A DNA stretch of 64,000 nt from Prevotella amnii DSM 23384 = JCM 14753 (GTDB lineage: Bacteria > Bacteroidota > Bacteroidia > Bacteroidales > Bacteroidaceae), in contig NZ_KB905268.1 in the NCBI RefSeq assembly GCF_000378745.1, forward strand, positions 62,001 through 126,000, in the 5' to 3' direction. The notes beneath the pieces are model-generated. The model was not told where the DNA came from and ran no database searches. It saw only the letters and a list, made by a program, of their open reading frames with translations. The position numbers and the translations under genes were made by a program. Positions 33,245 through 43,229 of the stretch are shown in pieces (the first letter of the stretch is position 1; the number at the start of each line of letters is the position of its first letter).

Positions 33245-34645
33245 ATGTCTACATATCATTCTATAAAAGCTGCTGAATTTTTAAAAGACAAAAAAAAGAT
33301 AGCACGCCATGATAAAACCTTCTGGGAACTAAGACAAAAACGCGATGATGCAGCTATGGCTCTCCCTGAATGGGAAGAGCTAAGAGAGCTGTCAAGTAAG
33401 ATAAAAGCACATACAATAACTCATCTTGCCGATTATATAGAGCAGTTTGTATCAAACTTAGAGAAGAATGGCGTTACAGTCCATTATGCAAATGATGCAC
33501 AAGAGTTTAACGAAATAGCTTATGGCATATTAGAAACTAAGAAAGTTTCTAAATTGATAAAATCTAAATCAATGCTGACAGAAGAGTGTGAGATGAACAA
33601 ATATCTCATAAAACGTGGCATTGATGTTGTAGAAGGCGACTTGGGAGAGCGCATTTTACAGCTAATGCACATGAAGCCTTCCCACATCGTAGTACCTGCA
33701 TCACATATTTCTCGCGAAGATATAGGTAAAACTTTTGAACATTTAGGAATATCTTATGATAAAGGCAATTACGACCCTACTTATCTTACCCATGCTGCGC
33801 GGCTTAGCCTAAGGCATGAATTTGAAACGGCTCAAGCAGGAATGACGGGCTGTAATTTTGGTATTGCAGCAACAGGGGATTGTGTTGTGTGCACCAATGA
33901 AGGTAATGCCGATATGTCTACTTCTTTACCTAAGCTACATATAGTAGCTATGGGCATTGAGAAAATTATTCCAAACTATGACGCTTTGGCTGTTTTTCAC
34001 CGTTTACTTGCACGTTCAGGGACTGGTCAGCCCTCTACTGCCTTTACATCTCATTTCAGGAAAGCTCGTCCTGATGGCGAAATGCACGTCATTTTAGTTG
34101 ATAACGGTAGAAGCAATATGCTACGCGACAAAGAGCATTGGAACAGTTTGAAATGTATTAGATGTGGCGCTTGCATGAACACCTGTCCTGTTTATCGTCG
34201 CTCTACAGGCTATTCATATAGCTATTTCATACCAGGTCCGATAGGAGTAAACCTTGGTATGTTACACGATCCTCATAAGTATAGTGGTAATGTGTCTGCT
34301 TGCTCTTTATGTTTAAGCTGTGATCATGTATGCCCTGCTAAAGTAGACCCAGGCAGCCAGATATACGATTGGAGACAACGCCTTCGCGTGTATGGTACGG
34401 CAAATACCGAAAAAATGGTCATGGCAGAAGGTATGAAGACTATATTTAGCAGGTTTTCTATCTATGATGCTATCACAAAGAACGCATCTTTAGCTAATTA
34501 CATTCCTGATAAATGGCTAAACAACAAGACTTTAAACCCTTGGAGCATAGGCCACACAACACCTACTGTAGCCAAAATGCCTTTTCATGTGATTTTTAAA
34601 AAGGCTATGAAAGAACTAAAAGAAGAAAAATGCAAAAACCAGTAA
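33245..34645 (+). CDS. lutB: Lactate utilization protein LutB (ferredoxin-like Fe-S protein)
   Basis: 466 residues. The N-terminal ~290 residues are the LUD domain (DVVEGDLGERILQL, GITGCN-like GMTGCNFGIAATGDCV, TNEGNADM), followed by two [4Fe-4S] motifs, CIRCGACMNTCPVY and CSLCLSCDHVCPAKVDPG. Electron-transfer subunit of the lactate oxidation complex. lutC follows 43 bases later. Confidence 0.95.
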   Translation: MSTYHSIKAAEFLKDKKKIARHDKTFWELRQKRDDAAMALPEWEELRELSSKIKAHTITHLADYIEQFVSNLEKNGVTVHYANDAQEFNEIAYGILETKKVSKLIKSKSMLTEECEMNKYLIKRGIDVVEGDLGERILQLMHMKPSHIVVPASHISREDIGKTFEHLGISYDKGNYDPTYLTHAARLSLRHEFETAQAGMTGCNFGIAATGDCVVCTNEGNADMSTSLPKLHIVAMGIEKIIPNYDALAVFHRLLARSGTGQPSTAFTSHFRKARPDGEMHVILVDNGRSNMLRDKEHWNSLKCIRCGACMNTCPVYRRSTGYSYSYFIPGPIGVNLGMLHDPHKYSGNVSACSLCLSCDHVCPAKVDPGSQIYDWRQRLRVYGTANTEKMVMAEGMKTIFSRFSIYDAITKNASLANYIPDKWLNNKTLNPWSIGHTTPTVAKMPFHVIFKKAMKELKEEKCKNQ

Positions 34646-34688
34646 ACACGTATAAATAAGCTGTTTGTATAAAAGGTTTTATAAGAAA

Positions 34689-35264
34689 ATGAAAAAAGAA
34701 GACTTATTAAAGAAGTTGCGTGAAAATACATCTCAAGAGTTCGACTTGCCAGAGATAAAAGTAAACGCCATCACTTATCCCGATGTCATAAAGCAATATA
34801 TTGCAATGAGCAAAGAAGTGGGGTGTAACGTAATAGAAATAGATAAAACAGAAGATGTCAATGCTACTATTCGTAAGATATACCCAGATGCAAAAGTGTA
34901 TTGCTCTAACGTTAAAGGTATTAAAGCTAACATTAATCCTGACACTGTTAAAGACGCAGCCTGCTTAGATGGAGTAGACGTAGGCATTGTAAAAGGTGAA
35001 ATAGCTGTTGCAGAAAACGGGTGTGTATGGATACCCCAAACCATGAAAGAACGTGCTGTATGCTTCATATCCGAAGCTCTTGTCATAATAATAGATAAAG
35101 AAAAAGTGGTTAATAATATGCATGAAGCTTATAAAAAGATAGAAATGCCTTCTTATGGCTTTGGCACTTTCATATCTGGACCAAGCAAAACAGCTGACAT
35201 AGAACAAGCTCTTGTGATGGGAGCACAAGCAGCTAAAGATGTTACTATATTGATACGAGCATAA
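34689..35264 (+). CDS. lutC: Lactate utilization protein LutC
   Basis: 191 residues from the ATG at 34689 (MKKEDLLKKLRE). LUD-domain subunit without Fe-S motifs: VGIVKGEIAVAENGCVWI, ISEALVIIIDKEKVV, GFGTFISGPSKTADIEQALVMGAQ. Third gene of lutABC. The frame could open at a TTG at 34665, but the ATG gives the normal N-terminus. Intergenic distance to lutB 43 bases. Confidence 0.94.
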   Translation: MKKEDLLKKLRENTSQEFDLPEIKVNAITYPDVIKQYIAMSKEVGCNVIEIDKTEDVNATIRKIYPDAKVYCSNVKGIKANINPDTVKDAACLDGVDVGIVKGEIAVAENGCVWIPQTMKERAVCFISEALVIIIDKEKVVNNMHEAYKKIEMPSYGFGTFISGPSKTADIEQALVMGAQAAKDVTILIRA

Positions 35265-35331
35265 AAGTTAATTAAGTAAAAATACCTAATATAACTTTTT
35301 TTATATAAATAGTTTTATCGGGTATTTTTAT

Positions 35332-35339
35332 TATCTTTG
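35332..35339 (+). promoter_or_regulatory. Promoter -7 element for eno
   Basis: TATCTTTG matches TAnnTTTG, 50 bases upstream of the enolase ATG. Confidence 0.65.
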
Positions 35340-35374
35340 CAGTAAATAATAACGGCTATTATTTCATTTTTTAA

Positions 35375-36697
<1,323 letters not shown>

Positions 36698-36722
36698 GTT
36701 TTCAATAATAAAACTCTTTATA

Positions 36723-36764
36723 AATAAAGGGTGTGCTAAAACTGGCACACCCTTATTTTTTTTT
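36723..36764 (+). terminator. Terminator of eno
   Basis: AAGGGTGTGC / GCACACCCTT stem with a short loop, followed by a run of nine or more U residues, 26 bases after the eno stop. Confidence 0.85.
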
Positions 36765-36973
36765 CATTATATAAAAGAGACTCAAGTAATAATATACATC
36801 ATTTGAAGATAAGAAAAACTAACTCATGCTTTTCTATAATAGAATAATGCTAAACAAAAGATATATCAAAGAAACTATCCATAACCCTCTGAACAAAAAA
36901 AATAAAGTAATAATAATACTTTTGCTTGTCTACATACGAGGAAACATAAATATAACAACAAACAAAAAGACAT

Positions 36974-37008
36974 GAAAAAAGGACGAACCTATAAATAGAT
37001 ATCGCCCT
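36974..37008 (-). terminator. Terminator of tRNA-Phe
   Basis: Minus strand AGGGCGA / TCGTCCT with further pairing TAT/ATA inside, then TTTTTTC. Lies 15 bases after the mature tRNA 3' end. Confidence 0.65.
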
Positions 37009-37022
37009 GATGAAAGGAGGAG

Positions 37023-37095
37023 TGGTGCTTCTTGGAGTTGAACCAAGGACACACGGATTTTCAGTCCGATGCTCTACCACCTGAGCTAAAGCACC
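37023..37095 (-). tRNA. tRNA-Phe (GAA)
   Basis: 73 bases on the minus strand. Acceptor GGTGCTT pairs with AAGCACC; D arm AGCTCAGGTGGTAGAGC; anticodon stem CGGAC / ATCCG-type with loop CTGAAAA and anticodon GAA; T arm contains GGTTCAACTCC. CCA is not encoded. No variable-arm expansion. Single-gene transcript with promoter at 37153-37160. Confidence 0.96.
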
Positions 37096-37152
37096 TCCAA
37101 TTATTAATTTTTGAGTTATGAAAGGATATCTCTATATCCTTAATTGCGAGTG

Positions 37153-37160
37153 CAAAGTTA
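37153..37160 (-). promoter_or_regulatory. Promoter -7 element for tRNA-Phe
   Basis: Minus-strand TAACTTTG with CTTG at the -33 position after 19 bases (37180-37183). A palindrome AAGGATAT / ATATCCTT (about 37121-37141) lies in the precursor leader. Confidence 0.6.
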
Positions 37161-37276
37161 CTGATTTTTTTCTTATCTGCAAGGTTTATGTAAGAAAAAT
37201 TGTCTGTTTTAACATTTGTTTTATATTTCTATACTTTTATCTTTCCTATTCCCATCACTAAGAAGGAAGATATAAT

Positions 37277-38212
37277 CTATATAAAAAACATAGCCACACC
37301 AAGCACCGAGATAACAGCTCCTAATACGCTTTTTAACGTAATAGGCTGATGGAAAAGGAAATAAGTGGGTAAAAGTATCATTATAGGAGTTGTGGCCATG
37401 ATAGTACTTGCCACACCTGCCACAGTATATTGCGACGCCATTAGCGAAAGTCCCACACCTATAACAGGACCTGTTAGCACTGCAAGCACAATATAAAACA
37501 TACTCTTCGCATCAAGACAGCTACGCCTAAAACTTCCTCCCTTACCCTTAAAGACTAAGATTACAGTAAAAAGTAACAATCCCGCTACTAACCTAATAAT
37601 ATTAGCAGAGAATGGTAGTCCTAAGGAAAACCTATCTAAATAAGCCTTTGGAACAATGCTTGTATAATGATGTAAGCCTATAACGCTCAACACATAGCCC
37701 ACACCCTGCCCTATACCAGCTCCCAAACCAAAGAGAACACCCTTAATAGGCAAGTCGAGACTTATCCTCTTTTTGCCCTCTCCTCGCCCTAAAACAGATA
37801 TTGCTATACCTAAAAGGGTTACTATCATGGCCATAATGCTCATAAAAGTCATGCGCTGTCCCATGAGCACCCATGCTGAAAGAGCAGAGAAAATTGGAGC
37901 CGTAGTCATAAAAAGCTGTCCATATCGCGAACCTATAGACATGTAGCTATTAAGCAAACACATATCCCCGACAACAAAACCTACTGCCCCTGATGACAAT
38001 AGCCATGCCCAAGTCTGAAGGTCAGCGTAACGAGGAAGAGCACTGCCCATAAAAATATAACATAACATCATAGACAAGACAAGCCCTAAAAGCATACGCC
38101 ACACATTCGTAACAGCCACACCTACGCGCTTACTCGATACCTCACACGTAAGAGCAGCAACAGTCCATAGTACTGCCACTGCCAAACTTATAAATTCTCC
38201 TATGAAGCTCAT
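37277..38212 (-). CDS. EamA-family (DMT) transporter
   Basis: 311 residues with about ten hydrophobic helices in two EamA halves (FISLAVAVLWTVAALTCEVSSKRVG; then IGVGLSLMASQYTVAGVASTIMATTPIMI). Members export or import amino acids, nucleotide sugars or other metabolites; substrate cannot be read from sequence. It begins 5 bases after the thiL stop on the same strand, so it is in the thiL-pnp-lpxK-sppA run. Confidence 0.88.
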   Translation of the reverse strand: MSFIGEFISLAVAVLWTVAALTCEVSSKRVGVAVTNVWRMLLGLVLSMMLCYIFMGSALPRYADLQTWAWLLSSGAVGFVVGDMCLLNSYMSIGSRYGQLFMTTAPIFSALSAWVLMGQRMTFMSIMAMIVTLLGIAISVLGRGEGKKRISLDLPIKGVLFGLGAGIGQGVGYVLSVIGLHHYTSIVPKAYLDRFSLGLPFSANIIRLVAGLLLFTVILVFKGKGGSFRRSCLDAKSMFYIVLAVLTGPVIGVGLSLMASQYTVAGVASTIMATTPIMILLPTYFLFHQPITLKSVLGAVISVLGVAMFFI

Positions 38213-38217
38213 GCCTT

Positions 38218-39327
38218 TTAGCCTTTATCTTCTGACCAACCCTGAGCCTTTAGTTCAAACTCATTACCATCACGAGTAATTAAGAAAGCACCCAAACTTG
38301 CATCTGTTATATATCCTATCTGGCGCACACCCTCTAAATGTTCTAACTTCTCATGGTCTCCTATAGGGCAAGTAAAGAGCAACTCGTAATCCTCACCACC
38401 ATTGAGAGCTGCTGTGGTAAGGTTCATATTAAACTCTTCACAAGTAGCTGCTGTCTGGTAATCGATAGGTATTTTGTCCTCATACACCCTACAGCCACAA
38501 CCGCTCTGCTTACAAATATGCTTCAGCTCTGAGGCTAAACCATCTGAAATATCTATCATAGATGTAGGGTGAATGCCTGCAGCATAAAGACTTTCTATTA
38601 CATCACCACGAGCCTCTGGCTTTAGCTGACGATCGATAAGATATTCTTTACCAGCAAAATCGGGCTGAAAATGGTCTATAAGCTCTTTGCCCTTAGCCAA
38701 AGCCTGCAAGGCTTGCTTGTCATTACTATCCTTAGAAGCCTTCAGCTTACTATTATATTCCTGCACTTGCTGATAATATACCGTCTTTTCTCGCTCAAGG
38801 ATTTGAAGCCCCATATATGCAGCACCAAGATCTCCTGAGACACAGATAAGATCCGTAGGGTGAGCTCCTTTACGCGTAAGCACCCCCGCTTTAGACACTT
38901 CACCTAAACAAGTAAGAGTAATAGCTAATCCTGTATAAGAAGAAGAGGTGTCGCCACCTACTATATCTACATGCCATTTATCACATGCACGACGCAAACC
39001 ACTATAAAAGCTCTCAAGATCTTCCACGACAAAACGTTTACCTATAGCTATGGCGCATAACATCTGACGAGGATTTCCACCCATAGCAAAAATATTGCTC
39101 ATAGTAGCCATAGCACACTTATACGCTAAATGCTCCATATCTATATAGGTAAGGTCGAACTGAATACCTTCCATAAACATCTGCGTAGTAACCAAAGTAT
39201 GCTTATTCTCATAACTTAACTCAGCAGCATCATCGGTGAGAGAAACTATAGTAGAAGAGTTTTTTGCCTTTATATCTTTTGTAAAATGCTCAATTAAGCC
39301 AAACTCGCCTAATTCTTTTATTTCCAT
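38218..39327 (-). CDS. thiL: Thiamine-monophosphate kinase-like protein ThiL with substituted metal ligands
   Basis: 369 residues from the ATG at 39327. Homologue of ThiL (thiamine phosphate to thiamine diphosphate). Retained motifs: TDDAA (32-33), DIVGGDTSSS, DISDGLASEL, GGEDYELLF. Departures: GDD is TDD; the metal-ligand Asp of the TTD motif is Gln49 (TTQMFMEG) and the Asp of the SD-AMG motif is Asn78 (MSNIFAMGG). A charged, Gln/Lys-rich insertion (YYQQVQEYNSKLKASKDSN...) lies near the middle, making it longer than typical ThiL (about 325-350). An upstream in-frame start would overlap pnp. Homology is certain; normal kinase activity is in question. Confidence 0.85.
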   Translation of the reverse strand: MEIKELGEFGLIEHFTKDIKAKNSSTIVSLTDDAAELSYENKHTLVTTQMFMEGIQFDLTYIDMEHLAYKCAMATMSNIFAMGGNPRQMLCAIAIGKRFVVEDLESFYSGLRRACDKWHVDIVGGDTSSSYTGLAITLTCLGEVSKAGVLTRKGAHPTDLICVSGDLGAAYMGLQILEREKTVYYQQVQEYNSKLKASKDSNDKQALQALAKGKELIDHFQPDFAGKEYLIDRQLKPEARGDVIESLYAAGIHPTSMIDISDGLASELKHICKQSGCGCRVYEDKIPIDYQTAATCEEFNMNLTTAALNGGEDYELLFTCPIGDHEKLEHLEGVRQIGYITDASLGAFLITRDGNEFELKAQGWSEDKG

Positions 39328-39346
39328 CTTATATAATTCTTTTCTT

Positions 39347-40156
39347 TTAAGAACGCTTAATAATCTCACGGAATATCTCCGTCATATTAGGCTGGGCAGC
39401 ATTAGCTGCTTGCTGCACCTCCTCATGGCTTACTTTTACAGGCACATCAAAGCCCCCAAGATCCGTAATAACACTAATACCAAACACCTTTATACCACTA
39501 TGGCGAGCTACAATAACTTCAGGAACGGTACTCATACCTACCGCATCGCCACCTAAGATATGGTACATTCTATATTCAGAAGGAGTTTCAAACGTAGGAC
39601 CTTGCACACCTACATAAGTGCCATGCTTCACGTCAATATGCTTTTGGGCAGCTATCTCATCGGCAAGATTTACCAAAGCCTTATCATAAGCCTCATGCAT
39701 ATCAGGGAAACGAGGACCTGTAGGAAAGTTTTTACCATGCAAAGGGTGTTCTGGAAAGAAATTAATATGATCAGTAATAATCATAAGATCGCCTATCTTA
39801 AAGCTCGGATTCATTCCTCCTGCAGCATTAGAAACAAATAAAGTCTTAATGCCAAGCTCATGCATAACACGCACGGGGAAAGTTACCTGCTTCATATCGT
39901 AGCCCTCATAATAATGAAACCTACCTTGCATAGCCATAATATCCTTACCCCCCAGATTACCGAAGATAAGCTTGCCAGAATGACCTTCTACCGTAGAAAT
40001 AGGAAAGTTTGGTATATCACGATATGAAAACTCATAACTTTCTGTTATCTCTGAAGCTAATTGTCCTAAGCCCGTTCCCAGAACTATTGCTGTTTTTGGG
40101 CTTGTTGTTATTCTTTCTCTTAGCCAAGATGCTGTTTCTTGAATTTTTTCGTACAT
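39347..40156 (-). CDS. Purine nucleoside phosphorylase (PNP, trimeric type)
   Basis: 269 residues from the ATG at 40156. Phosphorolysis of inosine and guanosine in purine salvage. Motifs: AIVLGTGLGQLA, VEGHSGKLIFG, AMQGRFHYYEGY, VSNAAGGMN, GPTFETPSEYRMY, DAVGMSTVPEV and SVITDLGG. An ATG at 40174 would add six residues (KKYNL region) outside the family pattern. The first ~125 bases overlap the 3' end of lpxK in another frame. thiL follows after 19 bases. Confidence 0.94.
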   Translation of the reverse strand: MYEKIQETASWLRERITTSPKTAIVLGTGLGQLASEITESYEFSYRDIPNFPISTVEGHSGKLIFGNLGGKDIMAMQGRFHYYEGYDMKQVTFPVRVMHELGIKTLFVSNAAGGMNPSFKIGDLMIITDHINFFPEHPLHGKNFPTGPRFPDMHEAYDKALVNLADEIAAQKHIDVKHGTYVGVQGPTFETPSEYRMYHILGGDAVGMSTVPEVIVARHSGIKVFGISVITDLGGFDVPVKVSHEEVQQAANAAQPNMTEIFREIIKRS

Positions 40157-41219
40157 AAGATTGTATTTTTTCATTAAATAGCTCTCCCCCGTTTAACATA
40201 AATTCCACTTTTATGGGTAGAGCATATATATTTTGTTTTACTTCTTCTGATAATCCTTTAAGACCTACAAGCCGAGCCTGATCCTTCTCAGTAGTAATAA
40301 TACGCTTAGGAGAAGGCATAGAGGCAAATCTCTCGTTAAGACGCTCTATATCATGAGCGGTAAAATTATGATGATCGGCAAATGCCATCACCTCTGGTTG
40401 TGCACCACGAGTATATTCCATAATATCCGCTTGTAGATGCTCCGGAGATGCTATACCCGTTAGCAACAAGATATTTTCACCCATAATATCGCTAAGAGGA
40501 ATATCACCCTTATTGTTAAAGATAGGCTTTAAGTCGCAATAAGATAATGTAGTAAAATATAAATGCTGAAAAGCCTTAAGATCCATCTTCTTAGAAAGCA
40601 CACGATAATCGATAGGATTTAAAGTCTTAGGACATTTAGTTACAATAACAATATCGGCACGTATCTTAGCTTTATGTGGCTCACGCAGCCTGCCTGCAGG
40701 GAGAAGCTTGTCGTAAATGATAAACTTATGATAGTCCACTAACAGAATGTTTATCCCTGCTTTTACGTACCTATGCTGAAAAGCATCATCTAACAAAATT
40801 ACATCGACATCTTTAGTAGCCTCATCGGATATTAAACGCTCTATACCATGACAACGATTCTTATCTACTGCAACATAAATGCCATCAAATTTCATCTTCA
40901 TCTGATAAGGCTCATCGCCTATATCCCTCATTAATGTGCTATCATCTGCTATAACATAGCCTCTACTCTTACGCTTATAACCTCGTGATAACACAGCTAC
41001 CTGAATGCTATTCTTAAGCAAACCTATAAGATACTCCACATGAGGCGTCTTTCCTGCTCCACCCACAGTGATATTACCTACCGAAATAACAGGCACAGAA
41101 TAACTCTTACTCTTCAATATCTTTGCATCAAAGAGGTAATTCCTAAGCCATACCCCTATGCCGTAAAGCCAACTGAAGGGTAACAGCCAATAACTTATTT
41201 TGATATAATCACCTTCCAA
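40032..41219 (-). CDS. lpxK: Tetraacyldisaccharide 4'-kinase LpxK
   Basis: 395 residues if started at the TTG at 41219 (LEGDYIKISYWLLPFSWLYG). Phosphorylates the lipid A precursor at the 4' position on the inner membrane. Walker A in GNITVGGAGKTPHVEYL; DDAFQHRYVKAGINILLVD and LLPAGRLREP are family motifs. A GTG further upstream (41270) lies inside sppA and adds non-family residues. The C-terminal ~42 codons (QSYVRKNSRNS...FRDNRKL, basic and Asn-rich) overlap the start of pnp by about 125 bases in another frame. It lies 7 bases after sppA. Confidence 0.92.
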   Translation of the reverse strand: MEGDYIKISYWLLPFSWLYGIGVWLRNYLFDAKILKSKSYSVPVISVGNITVGGAGKTPHVEYLIGLLKNSIQVAVLSRGYKRKSRGYVIADDSTLMRDIGDEPYQMKMKFDGIYVAVDKNRCHGIERLISDEATKDVDVILLDDAFQHRYVKAGINILLVDYHKFIIYDKLLPAGRLREPHKAKIRADIVIVTKCPKTLNPIDYRVLSKKMDLKAFQHLYFTTLSYCDLKPIFNNKGDIPLSDIMGENILLLTGIASPEHLQADIMEYTRGAQPEVMAFADHHNFTAHDIERLNERFASMPSPKRIITTEKDQARLVGLKGLSEEVKQNIYALPIKVEFMLNGGELFNEKIQSYVRKNSRNSILAKRKNNNKPKNSNSSGNGLRTISFRDNRKL

Positions 41220-41226
41220 AATATTA

Positions 41227-43005
41227 TTAATGGATATTTGGTTCGAACGGTATACGTGCTTGAATAGCACTAAACATATTAATATTTTTAAGCATTATAT
41301 AAGGTTGATAGAAATCGCCAAGCTGCGCCTTTACCTTGTCATCGAGATAACTACCTACTATATCTTCATCGAATATCTGCTCTACCCAAGACAAAGGCTC
41401 TGGATAGTCCTGCGTATAATAATCGCGTATCTTAGCAAGATTAGCTGCCTTTGATATTGCTACATCTAATCCTCCCAAATAGTCTACAAGCCCTATCGTC
41501 TTAGCATACTCTCCTGTATACACATGTCCTTGAGCAATATTGTTTACCTGCTGGAAAGATAACTTTCTTCCCTCTGCCACACGATTACAAAAGAGCTTAT
41601 ATCCACGACCTACATACTGACTAAGCAAGCGCATCTCCTCTATGGTAAAAGGACGAGATATCGTACCAAAAGCTGCATGCTTATTAGTAGAAACTTCATC
41701 AAACTTTACACCTAACTTTTCTCTTAACAGTCCGCTAAAGTCGGGGAACATTCCAAAAATACCTATAGAACCTGTTAAGGTAGTAGGATCAGCCACTATA
41801 AGATTGGCCGGAGCCGATAGATAATAAGCCCCACTGGCTGCCATACCTCCCATACTAACCACTACAGGCTTCTTTTTCTTTAGCTCCATTATATAATGCC
41901 ATATCTGTTCCGAGGCATAAGCCGATCCTCCTCCAGAATTAACACGAATAACAACAGCTTTTACATCATCGTCGGCAGCTATTTTAGCCAAATCCTTACA
42001 TACTTTCTGCGCATCTATAACGCTCCCTCGTGCCATCGGATTTGACACAGTACCATCTACTATATCACCTGCCATATAGTAAACGGCTATCTCTTCTTTA
42101 TCGTTTATGCTTTTTACATCTTCATCTTCTATCAAGGTTTCTAAAGAAGTCTGCTGCAAATCGTCTTCCACTCCCATCTTCTTCTTTACAAGCTGCTTTA
42201 TCTGATCTGAATAAAGCAAACCATCTACCAGCTTCATACGCTTATAATCGGTAGGAGCTGCAAAGGTAATAGCACTATCGGCATAGTTGTTAAGCTGTTC
42301 TACTGTAAGATTACGGCTCTGTGCTACCTCTTTCACAACATTACCCCATATACCTGATATAAAGGCTTTAGTTTGCTCGCGGTTAGCTTCGCTCATCTTA
42401 TCCTCTGTAAACATTTCTGTAGCACTCTTATACTTACCTACTTTTGCTACATGCATCTTAACACCAAACTTAGCCATTGCATCTTTTAAGAATAAAGGCT
42501 GGGCAGCTAATCCGTGCCAGTCTATCATTCCCTGTGGGTTAAGATACACCTTTGTAGCTGCTGATGCAAGATAATAAGACTGCTGTGTGTAGCTATCGGC
42601 ATAGGCTATCACCCATTTACCACTTCCCTTCTGAAAGTCTAACAAAGCCTTACGAGCTTCCTGTAACGTAGCATAAGAATCTGCTTGAAACAAACCTGCT
42701 TCTAAATACACACCCTTTATTTTCTTATCTTCCTTTGCTATCTTTAACCCTTTTACAAAAGTATTCAAACTTATAGACTTTATAGCATTACCCATAAACT
42801 TATCTAAAGGATTATCCTCTTGCTGGTTATCAGCCATCTGACCTGTCAGATTTATTGTTAAGACAGAATTATCAGCAACCGACTCTTTATGGCTACTCCC
42901 GATAATCATTAACAATATACTACCAATAAAAAAAGCTATCGCTACAAAGCCTGCCACAAAAATACCTACAACAGTAGAAAATACGTTGATAAAAAATGTT
43001 TTCAT
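41227..43005 (-). CDS. sppA: Signal peptide peptidase SppA, 67K type
   Basis: 592 residues from the ATG at 43005. One N-terminal membrane anchor (FINVFSTVVGIFVAGFVAIAFFIGSILLMII) and two tandem S49 domains. The catalytic Lys is in GKYKSATEMF (N-domain) and the nucleophile Ser in GGMAASGAYYLSA (C-domain), the split Ser-Lys dyad of long SppA. Degrades residual signal peptides in the membrane. Upstream in-frame extension (MQGGIIYIKLCKR) lies between promoter and start and is dropped. lpxK follows directly. Confidence 0.95.
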   Translation of the reverse strand: MKTFFINVFSTVVGIFVAGFVAIAFFIGSILLMIIGSSHKESVADNSVLTINLTGQMADNQQEDNPLDKFMGNAIKSISLNTFVKGLKIAKEDKKIKGVYLEAGLFQADSYATLQEARKALLDFQKGSGKWVIAYADSYTQQSYYLASAATKVYLNPQGMIDWHGLAAQPLFLKDAMAKFGVKMHVAKVGKYKSATEMFTEDKMSEANREQTKAFISGIWGNVVKEVAQSRNLTVEQLNNYADSAITFAAPTDYKRMKLVDGLLYSDQIKQLVKKKMGVEDDLQQTSLETLIEDEDVKSINDKEEIAVYYMAGDIVDGTVSNPMARGSVIDAQKVCKDLAKIAADDDVKAVVIRVNSGGGSAYASEQIWHYIMELKKKKPVVVSMGGMAASGAYYLSAPANLIVADPTTLTGSIGIFGMFPDFSGLLREKLGVKFDEVSTNKHAAFGTISRPFTIEEMRLLSQYVGRGYKLFCNRVAEGRKLSFQQVNNIAQGHVYTGEYAKTIGLVDYLGGLDVAISKAANLAKIRDYYTQDYPEPLSWVEQIFDEDIVGSYLDDKVKAQLGDFYQPYIMLKNINMFSAIQARIPFEPNIH

Positions 43006-43041
43006 ACGTTTACACAATTTTATATATATAATACCTCCCTG

Positions 43042-43049
43042 CAAAGATA
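43042..43049 (-). promoter_or_regulatory. Promoter -7 element for the sppA-lpxK-pnp-thiL unit
   Basis: Minus-strand TATCTTTG, 36 bases upstream of the sppA ATG, matches TAnnTTTG. Confidence 0.65.
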
Positions 43050-43110
43050 GAAAAAAAAATGAATATAAAAAAATACTACGTTTTTATATATTACAAAAAC
43101 ACTTATATAC

Positions 43111-43159
43111 AAAAAAAAGAGTACCCCCACCATCTTTTATATATAAGGGATACTCTTTT
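43111..43159 (-). terminator. Terminator after the coiled-coil lipoprotein gene
   Basis: AAAAGAGTAtCCCT / GGGnGTACTCTTTT stem with a ~20-base loop, followed on the minus strand by TTTTTTTTG. Confidence 0.7.
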
Positions 43160-43229
43160 ATATATTACAGAAAACTATATTTTTTATATAACCTTCCTTA
43201 AAATTTTAATTTAACGACATCACTTTATT

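Larger units (their letters stand above)
36698..37276 (-). other. Intergenic region around tRNA-Phe
   Basis: Contains the eno terminator, the tRNA-Phe terminator, the tRNA-Phe gene and its promoter. Between about 36765 and 36975 I see nothing beyond AT-rich sequence. Confidence 0.7.

Noticed and set aside
36723-36764. Structured small RNA after eno
   Set aside because: The hairpin plus U-run is fully explained as the eno terminator.
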